Positions 10,207-22,139 of a DNA stretch of 64,000 nucleotides are shown piece by piece (the first letter of the stretch is position 1; every line of letters begins with the position of its first letter). The translations under genes were made by a program, and so were the position numbers. The notes beneath the pieces are model-generated. The model saw only the letters and a list, made by a program, of their open reading frames with translations, was not told the origin of the DNA and did no database searches. The stretch covers positions 6,448,001 through 6,512,000 of the forward strand of contig OZ005703.1 in NCBI GenBank assembly GCA_963930775.1, written 5' to 3'. The DNA is from Cliona cf. orientalis (taxonomy: Eukaryota > Porifera > Demospongiae > Clionaida > Clionaidae).

Positions 10207-11656
10207 ATGTCAAAGCTATTATTCGTTGGTATGGCTGAGCCCCCTATCGATCAGGCCAGTTTCTACACTTCCTTGGCTGTGGTTGGATATGCACTGAAGT
10301 ACCTCCCTTCTTCCCATACCAGTGAGCCTGCAGATCTCCACGAGTGGGCTATTGGTTTACAGATGACCACTGCTCTGCAACTTTTGCCTCATATTCAAAA
10401 AAGTCTCTCTGCAATGATGGTCACCATCAGCACTAATGAGGTACACATTGAACAATATAATATTAATCCCTTACATAATGAAACCATAATGCACTAATTA
10501 GGAAATTCAATATTACCTAATGCTGAATTTGTGCTTAAAATTGATATATCTTATGTCTAGGATTTTGTTGGTCTTCAACTTCATGAAAGTATAGCAGCTG
10601 TCTTTGTACAGCTGTCATCAAAGCATCCCAATAGGACACTCAGCCAAGCTCTCTTGTTGTTTTGGTTATTGAAGATACTTGTTGAGCACCTTTCTATGCC
10701 TCCAAGAATGAGCACGTGTAAGAAATGGATATAAATACTATACAATGCATATGATACATTCACATTTAGTGAGGCTTAGTGCAATATATTATGTGACCGG
10801 CTGTGAGAAAAGGGACCGTTGTATAGAGTTGTTGTTGTTTTGTTGTTGTTACAGTAGGTAGCTTGTTGTGTATGTATGGAGTTATGTTCTATAGTGTAAT
10901 CCACTCTGTTTGTGCCCATAGCTACACTGACAAGCTATGCTTACTATACTACATTTGTAGTAATTGTTTTTGTTTCAATGCTACGATCTTCCCTAAATTG
11001 TCACAGCGGCTAGATCAATACATGCTCTTAATTTATAAGGATGGATTTTTGTTTTGCAGGTATGTGGTTAGAGCTTCCAACTGGCGTTGATACCAGTGAT
11101 TCCAGTACTGCGTGCTCAGAATCTCTTTATTATCGGGCGGTTTTATCTCTTCTTTCTCTATTGACCCACTGTGTGGAGAGTGGTAAAGGAAAAGATGATG
11201 ATAACAGCAAAGTGTTGACTGATGCTGCCAAAATCCTACTGCAGACGATCTTAACTGTGAGTGTCATCAAATACTGTAGTAGCTAGTGTCATGTGTTCCA
11301 GTTAAAATGCCAGAGATATACATTTCCCACCGACACACACACAATACACATATACACTACTCATACTCATATTCACACACATTTGTAGCGTCTATTCACA
11401 GCTCCTGGGTCACTTCTTCGATTTTTGGCCATGATATGGACGGTGCCCCTTGGATTGGAACTAGAACTCCCTGCAACTATGTCTGATTCCAGTTGTCAAG
11501 ATTTCGGTATTGACTGTGAACTTCAAGCTTGCTGTCTGTCTATTGCTGGTGCATATCTTAAGTCACTTCCTATACCAGCGTTGGTGGCCCTAGTAGGTGC
11601 TCAGTGTCCAGGTATGCATGGGAATGACACCACAAAGAGGAACCTAATATGTTCTG

Positions 11657-11737
<81 letters not shown>

Positions 11738-14700
11738 AGTTGTCCCCTCATTGCTCATTCCTCTTATGAGTCCTCACAAGTTTCTCCGCGAAGGAGCATT
11801 AAACTGCTTAGACATCATCCATCAGGCTCTTCAATCAAAGGAAACCAAGCAGCACCTTATAGGGTCATCCCCTTTTATATTTCTACTTGAAAAGATAATT
11901 GAATCGAAGCTAGAGCTAGCAACTGATCCAGCCTACCTGCAGCAGCTCCTTGCAGGGATTCTATCGGCTGAAGGTGCAAGAGATGTGACAGAGACACCTT
12001 CTAAGAGGAAGCGTAAAAGGCGATCTACTGCCCAGGAAGAAGCTACTGAGAACAAAGTGAAGGCTTTGGAGTGTCTTTTGATGCATGTTGGTGATATGGG
12101 AGCCCCGGCGTATGTACAGCACATGCTTCTCAGTGCTCTGGAACACGTAGTACACAAGGTATGCAGAATAATTATGAATATTGCTATTATACAGCAGGAA
12201 TATTTCATGTGAGACTAAAGCCAGTTCTTTGAATATTTGTGATTTGATGATGAGAGTAGCATGACAAATACCTTTTCTTAATTCCTCGCAGGTGAAGCTT
12301 ACACAGATACTGCCACTTATGGTACAACTGTTGGATAAGTCAAGTGCTACTCCTTCATTTCCAACCAGGGGAGAATTGATGGACATCGACAGCCAGCCAA
12401 CTCCAAGAAAGCCCTTCCCTCTCTCTGCACATGAGTACCTCCTCTTGAAGCTGTGCATTGGGGTCTATGTGCCAAAGATGGCCGCTCAGCTTACGGACAG
12501 TGAGGATGGTGCATTCCAGCTGCTGACTAAATTAATAGGGGCTCACTCGTTTGATCAGTTTGTCTCAGATGCACTAACACCACAAGAACTTGCCATCAAT
12601 CAGGTGAATGATGCTCACAAGTCTATCCAGCTAGGGACTAACATAGAATGTTTTCGTAGAAAAGGGTGGGGTGAGATTAGCATGCCCTCAGGAAAATTTT
12701 GAAATTCAGAATGTCAGAGACTGTTCTGGTGGCTTTTGACACCTCAAAGTATTAGTAAAAATTAATTTTATCTGTAGGTGACTCCTGCGTTTTTCAATGA
12801 CTTGGGATCCACTGATCTTCAACAGTTACTACTACAACACTTGATCGATGCACTCCTTCATACAAGGCTTGTCCACGTCAGTACACTGACTAAGACTAAA
12901 GTTAAGAAGGTTTGTTTATGTAGTTTAATGCAAGACGATATTAATTTTAGACTAAGATTCGATTTATACAATTTTAGCTCAAGCTATCGTCCGAGTTAGT
13001 GATAAAGGAACTAACACGTCATCTTGATCAGCTTGGGGGAGAAATACCACAGACTCCAAGAAAGCGAACCAGGTAAATGATAGGTCTTGCTGCTACGATA
13101 TTATGTTCAAAGCATTGGATGAATTATTGATATCAGGAGGATGTCTAAGGCACACCCTCCTGCGGTGGAAAGTACACCAGGTGGAGGGCTACCATTGCCA
13201 TGGAAACGAGTAACTACTGTGCTGGAGTTGATTCAGCAGACAAGTGATGTCGTCCTTGATGTTCAATTGCTACCACCACACCTATTCAATTTGTTAAACA
13301 GGTAAAAAAATCGCCAAATTATCCAGATATGCTTATGACTGACTCTCTCTTACTATGTTTTTGTTGTTTTTTTTTTTCTCTCCAGGTGTTTAGAAGTTGA
13401 GGAGTCGCTCAGAGTTCAGCTTGAATACACTCAGCAACTCCTGCTGTCTTCTCTTCTCCACATCTCTTCCTATCTCACCACTCTGGGACTGGATACTGCT
13501 AGAGGTTTGCAAAAATAATACAATTTTCTCATGAAGCATAATAATTATTGAAAATATTCACTCTGCAGATTTACTTGTTGAGAGTCAGTTCAATGTGGAA
13601 CTTGTGGTGCAGTGCATCCGTCTCTCACAGAATCCCCAAACTCATCATCATGCCCTCCTATTGCTGAGCACAGCAGCTACCATATTCCCTGTTAGTTTCT
13701 CTCTCTCCCTCTCTCTCTCCTCCCTCCCTTTCCTCTCCCTTCCTCATGTTGTTTATGCAAATTTCTCCTCTCCCTGCACACACAACTCATGCTAAGAATC
13801 GAGTTCTCCATAATATCATGCCAATCTTCACTTTCATGGGAGCCCATCTCCTGCATCAAGACGACCAGTACAGTTTTCAAGTGATTACCAAGACCATTGA
13901 CACTGTCATCCCTCCACTCATTACAGTAAGTACTTGTCCTAGAGTGGGTGTATTTATCAAGGTATGGAAATATTACATTTTTTGTGTGAGAAAAGTGAGT
14001 ATTGGTGGGTATGGAGTATTTTTGGGGGCCTATTTATGTTGTTAATTTCTTATACCTTTGAATGTAGATTTCTAAATTAATGGCTACATTCCTTTATACT
14101 TTTGCAGTCTGGATCAGCTATTTTCACTGAAGGTTCCACCCATAACCGTGGCCGTTCCTCAAAATTCCGACCAGGAAGTGGAGCTGCTTCCCTCCGTCCC
14201 TCCTCTGTGGGTGGAGTAGTGAAGGAGATCATCCACGTCTTTGTCGACGCCCTGCCCCACGTACCTGACCATAGACGCATCCCGCTGTTCACTCATCTCC
14301 TAGCGACCGTTGGGGTGGAGGAGTACCTCCATGTGTCTCTGGGGCTACTGGTGGAGAAACAGGTTGTGCAGGCTTCACTTGATCAGCAGGTGTGACTCAT
14401 GACTGACTCTTAAGTTGCTTTAGTCTACTTCAATACATAATACCAAACTTGATACTATCTAAATAATGGGCTGAAAAGCCATGCACATTTGCATTGTGGC
14501 TCAAATCTTAATGATATTCTTTCTATATTTCTTCACTCAGGCAACCAAAGAAATTGAAGCAACATTTCCTGTGTCACTCGCTCTGGAATTTTCTGTGAAA
14601 AGTGTGTTACTGGGCATGCTCAAACTGACTGAATATCTCATGCAGCTGCCACAAGAGAAACCAGCTAGTAAAAAAAATTCCTTACATAGTAATAAACTAA

Positions 14701-17700
14701 GATGCAAATTATTATTCAATTGTTACTGCAGCGACTTCAAAGCTGAGACAACTGCCAGCATCAGCCACCCTGCTCTTCAACATAGCTGCACATACTGACC
14801 AACAGCTGAAACAATTCAAGGTCTCGATCCTCTCCCTTTTACTGTCTCTTCTCTCCCAAAAAGTTCTAATTCAGGGAGTAAGTGTCTTATGTTTTTGTCC
14901 GTACCTAGCTTATACTATATAGTCTTTGTTTACAAATTCCTTATCAACATAGATATCTATCATTGATGCCGAAGATTCAACTAACTTGGAAGATATAGTT
15001 GTCAAGTGAGCAATTTTTTGTACATATGAGCTCAATGACTATTAAATTTTAACACTATGTACGTAATTCTAATAGGTTGTTGCAGAGCATCTTAAGATAC
15101 AGCACGACCCTGAATCAAAGACAGGCAGCTGCTATTTTTCCACAAGAGACAAAATTTCTGCAGTCCCTTCTGAAGAAAACTTACCTTGTGGTTGATAAGG
15201 TTAGTGCTATTTGCTTCTTATGGTATGTGTTCGATATGATCGAAAATATTGTTACCTGAGCTCAAAATTTTACGAATTACGACTAATCAGCATACCCTCA
15301 TACATCTGCATGCACACACATGCACACATACTCACAATGTGCATATTAGGTGTTATCCTTGCTATCTGTCGGCTCATTTATTGGTATCATCACTCAACTG
15401 GTGGGTGGAGAGAGTCGAGATATCCAGAGGAAAGTGATTGAAATATTCAACTCCAGACTTGAGAGTGGAAAGCTCAAACTACAACGGCAACATGTATGAT
15501 TAAGGACTATAGCTAGCCTCGTCCCCAGGCCACTTCCACGTAACATTGAAAACGTGGGAGTGGCCTGGGGACAGGGTTAATCTATTGCTATGTTGGTTAC
15601 AGTTATGATGCTGCCCTGAATTCTATCCATAAGTATTGCTAGATAGCCAGCCTCCTCATCCCTCTAGGCTTGCTACCTGATATAGAGAGCTTAGGGGACA
15701 AGGCTAACATTATCATTTATATAAAAATAACTATTATTGTACAGGATGAAGTACTGTTGAGCCTAGTTGAAAGGCTGGTGGATGTGGCTAAGCCAGACTC
15801 CACCCCCACCTCGTCTCGTCACTCTGCCCTCCATGGCATTCAGCTACTGACCAAGAGGCTCGGAAACAGATACTACAGTGAATTCTTTAAGGTAGTCTTT
15901 CCATCTTGTAGAGAGATATGCACCGATTGTTGTACCTGGCCCCCGAATTGAGAAAACTGTCAATGCAACGATTAAATCACTCAATTTTATTTACAAGCTC
16001 CCAAAATAACAAAATATGGAGTAATAAAAAGAGAATTTCCATAGAGATTTTCTGTGCATATAGGTGGCTCAGACTGTGTGTCAACTCTGTCAAGAAGAGA
16101 GGCTTCCCGGGAAGGTGATGAGCAGCTGCCTCTTGTGTATGAGTGAACTGTGTAGGTCCCTCGGTCCCCACACCATCCCCCTTCTCCCATCACTACTACC
16201 AACAGTCCTCCAGCAACTGGGTGGAGCAGAGGATAAAGCTAGGTAGGTGTACGATAATTATTTATTGGACAGAATAGTAACAGCTCAGAGGTGCAGAAAT
16301 GTATGATATGGAGGGAAGGTGAAATGTAGTATGGGATTTTTAATGAAAAAATCTTAAGTTCCCATGTGCTGTTACTGTAATAATACGTATACAGGGGTGA
16401 TTCTCTTCAGCTCAGTGCTGCCAACTGTCTGGCCACCATTACTGAAACGCTTCCAAAGTTTTTGAGTTCCTTCATCATCAATATCATCACCACGGTACTA
16501 TAGCGAGAAAAAAAACATGTACTATCGGTAATCAGCTGCAATTTATCGATTATTTCCCATCTAGTTGTGCCATTCCAACATGGTGCCCACAAAAGATGAG
16601 CAACCGAGTCAACTCTCTGATAAGCTCTCTCAAATCAGGTGTGTATACATACTAGTGGTTACATAAAAAAGAATGTAGCTATGATTTATCGGTATACTGT
16701 TTGTAGGCTCAATGTATCAGTATTGGTGCCCTGTCGAACTCTCTTACCAGCATATCATGAGTGTTACCCCAATCTGCTAGCTCAAGGAAAGGTACTGTTT
16801 GACTATAGGCCATCTTATGAGTTTGCAAGTATTAATCTTTATATGTGCTTCACAGGATTCAGTTGTTGCGCTACTGGGCATGCTCAGTAGTACTATTGCT
16901 GAACTGAAGAAAGAGGATGTTAAGAATCACAACGCACTGCTTCTGCAGATATTCACCACAACTTTGGACTTTAGATCCACCCGAAATAGCAAAAACGTAA
17001 TGTATAGTAAAGCAATAAATTTTGCTTCATTTTCTCAATAATGATTTTCTCTCACCCCCTATCTTTTCTCTCCGGAACCCTCTCTTATACACATACACTC
17101 ACTCACTCATACAAATTTAATAAAACACACACACTCAGTCCTCAGAAGTTGATGAAGTGGAGAGTCAGTGTGTGGAGGCCTTCTCCTTGCTGGTGGTTAA
17201 GCTTTCTGAGGCTCTCTTCCGTCCAATGTTCCTCCAACTCTTGGACTGGGCTACACACCCCAGCTCTCCCAAGGACAGGCTCATCTCATTCTACCACCTC
17301 ACTGACTGGTAATGTACCTGGCTTACAGTGGACTCTGCTAATTGAGAGACTTTAGTCAGGAAAATTTATAAGCCTCTAGCCATAGTCACACCACCCTGTT
17401 TTTATGTGGCCCTAGCTACATGTATGTAATAGTGTATGAGATTGTGTAAGACATGCAATATTATTATGCTTGTTCATGCAGTATTACAGATAAGTTGAAG
17501 AACCTCTTTCTTCTGTTTGCTGGCCACATAGTTAAGAGTGTGGCAACATTGCTGAACTCCAACCACATCGACAAAGAAGGTATGACAACATTGGATACAA
17601 CATTTATTACATGTAATATCTATGGTTACATCCAATGGCGATAAACATTATTATTTTTACTGTCCTTTTGCTTCAGGATTTCCATTCTTTGATTCCAATG

Positions 17701-19167
17701 ATGAATCATTGTCAGTGGACAAGAGCTGTCTCCTGCTCCACTATATCATACAGACACTGACAAAGTGCTTTCTCTACGACAAGAGTGGCTTCCTCACCAA
17801 GGAGAGATTTGACACACTCTTGCAACCTCTGGTTGATCAGGTATGCTATGACAATGTCATGTTGTAGCATTTAATCTAATAGGTTTGAAAAATGTACGCT
17901 TTCTGGTCAAGGTTGTCAATCACTTCATATAATATGCTATGAGAATTCGTAAAAATTAATGCTAATTTCTTATGTTAAATTGTATCATACGTTGCATGTG
18001 TTCAATTAACTACGGTAATCATCATTACACGATTATGAGCTATTTACACTTCAAGGGATAATTACGATCATGCATGGGAAAGTAGAGCTGATAATAATTA
18101 AAACGGTATTCTTGTATAATATAGGTGAGCAACACCCTGGGCAGTTCAGAGCACTACAGAGAGAGAGTGGAGTCTCAGCTGGCACCCTGCCTGGCTCACT
18201 TTGCTGCAGCTGCTGGGAAGGACTCGCTATGGAAACCACTCAACCACCAACTCCTACTCAAAAGTAGACACACCGATTCACAGGTATGCAAGCAAAATTA
18301 ATTATGAGCTGTAAACTTATTGTCTACCATCTCTATTTGAAATTTTACTGTTTATTTTCCCATACAGGTACGGTATCCATTGCTAAAGGTACTACAGGTG
18401 ATCTATGCAAAGCTTGGAGAGGAATTCATGGTACTACTGCCTGAAACTATACCATTCCTGGCTGAGCTCATGGAAGGTACGTAATAATTATGTGCATACA
18501 AATCATTAATTTTGTTCACCTGCACATTGCCTCGTACTCTCAGTTCTTGGTAATAACATGAACCCTCCATAACCTATAACTATAGTCCATTTGTCCTAGA
18601 CCTCCCCATCATACTTGGGGCTTGTTGGCCCACACACAGGCCGGCATCGATCGAGTACGTATACAGACTTTTCTTTGATGTGGGGATAGGGACATGCATG
18701 CCATCAAAAACATTTAATTATTAATGTGGCTACAGGGCCCACCCAAAGCATGCATGCCTTAAGTCATGCCTTGCATAGCTTGAATTTTGCTTGGGGAAAG
18801 CTTAGAAACAGTGAGTATCGTATTGTACGAAGGCCTTCAATGCCGACACAATCATGCATGCATGCATGCATATTGTACCCTCCCTCCCACCCTCCCTCAC
18901 CTCTGCATACCTACACTTGTCTCTCTGGCCATTAGTCTGGCCCCCCACGAAACTGATACTTACATAATCATGCATTTTGTACTCTCCCTCCCATTGTCAC
19001 CTCCGCACACATGCACATTGTACTCTCTCTCCCACCATCACCCCCACTCCGCACATTTTTATCATTCGCACCATGCAGATGAATGTGAAGAAGTTGAAAG
19101 AGAAGCCCAGACTCTTGTCGGCATCATTGAAGACATCATGGGCGAATCGATACAACAGTACTTTTGA
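10207..19167 (+). CDS. HEATR1: HEATR1/UTP10 (U3 snoRNP, small-subunit processome), C-terminal ~60%
   Basis: HEAT-repeat protein of the SSU processome, needed for Pol I transcription and early 18S rRNA processing in the nucleolus. Diagnostic segments: VVQCIRLSQNPQTHHHALLL (13569-13690), NIMPIFTFMGAHLLHQDDQY (13797-13925), VFVDALPHVPDHRRIP, LLPETIPFLAELME and the C-terminus DECEEVE...ESIQQYF. Exons read from GT-AG and phase: 10207-10440, 10561-10717, 11060-11256, 11389-11611, 11740-12158, 12292-12603, 12778-12909, 12978-13072, 13137-13301, 13386-13504, 13569-13690, 13797-13925, 14108-14389, 14541-14667, 14732-14877, 14953-15005, 15076-15199, 15350-15493, 15745-15891, 16064-16242, 16395-16494, 16565-16638, 16707-16791, 16856-16996, 17139-17308, 17482-17579, 17677-17840, 18125-18283, 18368-18476, 19079-19167. 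Compared with the animal family (~2100 residues), about 800 N-terminal residues are absent upstream. Confidence 0.92.
11659..11735 (+). repeat. (CT)n microsatellite at a HEATR1 splice acceptor
   Basis: Almost pure CT repeat ending TTTCTCTAG at the 3' splice site of the exon that starts at 11740. It fills the position of the polypyrimidine tract. Confidence 0.9.
15516..15580. repeat. Hairpin in a HEATR1 intron
   Basis: GTCCCCAGGCCACTTCCACGT and its near-exact reverse complement ACGTGGGAGTGGCCTGGGGAC are separated by about 10 bases. Probably a short palindromic element; no gene. Confidence 0.7.
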
Positions 19168-19192
19168 ACATAAAGCATTCGTATAATGTCAT

Positions 19193-19198
19193 AATAAA
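19193..19198 (+). promoter_or_regulatory. Polyadenylation signal of HEATR1
   Basis: AATAAA about 25 bases after the HEATR1 stop codon, in CATAATAAATAGG. Confidence 0.6.
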
Positions 19199-19427
19199 TA
19201 GGTATTTTTGTAATGCCAATAGGGGGTGAGCCAACACAATCATAATGCTATGAAAATTATTTGTTGAAAGAGAAATGTAATACCTTTGAAGGTATAGTCT
19301 GTTAGTCTGGTAACAACAAGAATTCTTACTGGATTACAGTTTAAACTAATCAGCATACAAGTTCAATGGACCCTGTATGAAGCTATGAAAAATTAAATAC
19401 TTTCGGGTTTAAGTATGGTACTAGAAT

Positions 19428-19651
19428 TCATGGAATATAAGCACACCACTCGTGCCATACGTTCCATCTGTGCATCCAATTGGCCAATGAAACACCTACA
19501 ATGTCCTGTATCGTAAACCAAATCAAATAACAATAATATTAATACAAAAGTTGACTCACCTTTGAACTGGCATGACATGCCTTAATTAATTCTTTATCTG
19601 CTTCGCCAGTGAATGCAGTCAAAGGCGTTTGACTAAGACTTGGCTTCAGCC
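19428..19651 (-). CDS. Possible two-exon 3' end of an unrecognised gene
   Basis: On the minus strand a segment 19651-19560 is bounded by TTACAG and GTGAGT and is open in only one frame (LKPSLSQTPLTAFTGEADKE...HASSK). A second segment, 19505-19428, follows a short AT-rich intron ending GATACAG and continues in phase to a stop (DIVGVSLANWMHRWNVWHEW...). I see no matching upstream exons in 19.7-20.5 kb and no domain. It could be an alternative 3' end of the ELAV transcript upstream, a separate small gene, or chance. Confidence 0.3.
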
Positions 19652-20099
19652 CTGTAAGAAAGAAAGAAGAGATTAGGTAAACTGACCATTACAACATTCA
19701 AATGAGCAGAAAAATTATCACTAAAATAATATTATCGTGATAATAGGTAGATTGGTCGATCATTGGAAAAGTGAATTTAAAATTAAGGCTTAAACCGAAA
19801 GCATAATAAATAAAATCAAGATAATTGGAAATGAAAGATCACAGAGATCAATAAATAGAAATACTTGCACCCAAATTCAAAAAGCTAAAATCAGCCTAGT
19901 GGATCAATATTTTAAGCATAATATTATTATATATGTATTGTATACTAAACATTACATACAAGAAAAGTAATACCTTCCAGAATGATACGAGGTACGTCAA
20001 ATTAAAAGAGAACTCAAGAGTGCTAACAACGCAATTTAAGAAAAAAGAAAATCTTCATCGCTGTGAAGATGTCTTGAAACTTGCGTTCAGCGGCAGTAG

Positions 20100-20235
20100 T
20101 AGAATCTTGGATGCTAAAAATAGTAACTCAATACCGTTATCCACCCAAAAAATGCTAAAAATAGAAACTTCGGAGTAGTGAAGAAACTCAATACCTTTAT
20201 CCATCGACGACGCTAAAAATAGAAACTTAGAAGTA
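20100..20235. repeat. Short tandem repeat between HEATR1 and ELAV
   Basis: Two to three imperfect ~60-bp units of the form GCTAAAAATAGAAACTT...CTCAATACC...TATCCA. With the surrounding AT-rich DNA (19.7-20.5 kb) it may lie in the ELAV 3' UTR. No gene recognised. Confidence 0.5.
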
Positions 20236-20532
20236 CACATACAGAGAAAGGAAAAGACTTGCAAACAGAGAGAAACGTAAATTAAGGTTGAAATCGCAGC
20301 AAACGAAAATTTTAATTCAAGAAAACTGAACATAATATCATACATGTAATATGCAAGTAACAATTATACATAAGGTATGTACACATACATGTACAATAAT
20401 ATTGTAAACTACTGTGTAATTATTATGTATTAGTACGAGTTTGCTTATTTAGGCTACACATACGTTTTCCATTTCTAATTAAAGCCCACCCCACCTTATT
20501 TTTCACAACTTTCCTTTTGACTACGCTACAAA

Positions 20533-21936
20533 CTAAGTCTTAGATGTTTTAAAAGATACCTGCAGCATTTTGCCGTTCAGAGTGGTACCATTGAGCGAAA
20601 CGACAGCCTGGTACGCCTCCTCATAATTCACCATGTTCACAAATCCATAGCGCTTGCACATACCCGTCTTCAAGTCTCGAATGACCTTTACACTCGAAAT
20701 GGCTCCGAATGGACTGAACAACTGATACAGCAGACTGTCCTCCGTGTTCTCGGGGAGGTTGTAAACGTATATACAATAGGTTCCCTGGCCGGAACTGGGC
20801 GTGGTGAGGCCTGCCGTGGTGAGCGAGGGAAGTCCAGTGAGGGGGTGAGCCCCTGCCGCTAGAGCAGCTGGATTAAGAGCGGCAGACACGGGGTTGTATC
20901 GCATCGTGTTCACAGTATGTCGCATGGGGCCACCAGCAGTTGCCGCTCCGTAGGGTGTGAGCTGTCTTCGAAAAGCGCCCGCTCCAAGGAGAGATGTTGC
21001 CGCCGCAGAGAGAGCACTAGCCGTCGCATTTGCACCCACACCCACCGACGATGATATCAGCGCAGTCGGAGCAGTGACTCCGCCTCCGGACACGCCCCCT
21101 CCAACTCCACCGCTCCCACTCCCACCTCCTCCTCCACCACTACCTGTACCACCTTTGGCTTGGTTGGCAAATTTCACCAGGATCGGCTGGGAACAGCCAT
21201 GAAGGACTTTGCCGTTGAGAGCAGAAATTGCCGCCTGAGCTTCTGCGTGTTTGTCGTAGCGTACGAACCCCACGCCCCTACTGAGCCCAGTCTCCGTATC
21301 GATGAGGATCTTGGACGTAATGATGGTGCCAAACGGTCGAAACATGGCCTCTAGATCAGTCTGTGTGTACGTCTTGGGTAAGTAAGCGATGTAGAGATTG
21401 GCGTTTTTAATCTGGACTGAAGACGGTCGGGCATAGCTCACTTTTATGATCTTATTCTTGAGCGGTAGACCGTTTAGGCTTTGTATAGCCTTCTCAGCTT
21501 CGAGCGCTGTGTTGTAGTTGACGAAAGCGTAGCCAAGGCTGGCCTGACTAAGCTTGTCCTTGATGAGCTTGCAGCTTTGAATGACACCGACACGAGAGAA
21601 GAGATTGCGCACTTCTTCCTCGTTCATGTCTGGTGGGAGGTAGTTGACAATGAGGTTGGTGGCTGCCTTCATCTCAGAGTTTTGTGGGGCTGTAGTAAAG
21701 TGATAAAGAAATATTCATCAATATTATACAAAGCCATAAGTACATATAATTCCTACACATGATGCTTCTGATCCCCCCCCCCCCCCCCAACAAGTATTGT
21801 ACCCACTTTTGAGGAGCATATTACATCATCACCTTTGCCTCCGTTTTAATAGCAGGCAATAGGTATTAATAAAATCCATTATTAATTTACACTCACCGGG
21901 GTTCCCAGCAGAACCAAGAACTGGCACAGCGGACAT
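20533..21936 (-). CDS. ELAV/Hu-like RNA-binding protein, three RRMs
   Basis: Post-transcriptional regulator binding AU/U-rich RNA. Two exons: 21936-21897 (MSAVPVLGSAGNP, ending in a phase-1 GTGAGT donor) and 21689-20533; about 398 residues. RRM1 near residues 24-102 (RNP2 LIVNYL, RNP1 LGYAFVNY), RRM2 near 110-190 (LYIAYL, RGVGFVRY), RRM3 near 315-394 (IYVYNL, KRYGFVNM), ending VSFKTSKT. The RRM2-RRM3 hinge holds a GGSGSGGGGG-type run and an Ala-rich stretch. The order and spacing of the RRMs and the sequence around LGYAFVNY are those of ELAV rather than Sex-lethal or CELF, though an early-branching ELAV/CELF-like member is possible. It shares a 203-bp divergent promoter region with PTRH2. Confidence 0.88.
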
Positions 21937-22139
21937 GATTAAAACTCCACACGCGCAGCTAGAGGAGATTTGGGTGTCGAATTGTTTTTCCACACTTTAC
22001 AAAAATGGCTGAATCAGCAAAATCCAAAAACCACACTGCCGTAAATATTTTCATCTAATTATGCGTCATCCACTAAAAAATATTGCAAAATCGAGAGGAA
22101 CAAGAACTAGAAGGTGTGCGCGCTCTAAAGGTCCCCAAG
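21937..22139. promoter_or_regulatory. Bidirectional promoter region ELAV / PTRH2
   Basis: The start codons of the two divergent genes lie 203 bp apart, so both 5' UTRs and core promoters must fit here. No TATA box is evident. Confidence 0.6.

Noticed and set aside
20957..21354. Plus-strand proline-rich frames across ELAV
   Set aside because: Shadows of the Gly-rich ELAV hinge.
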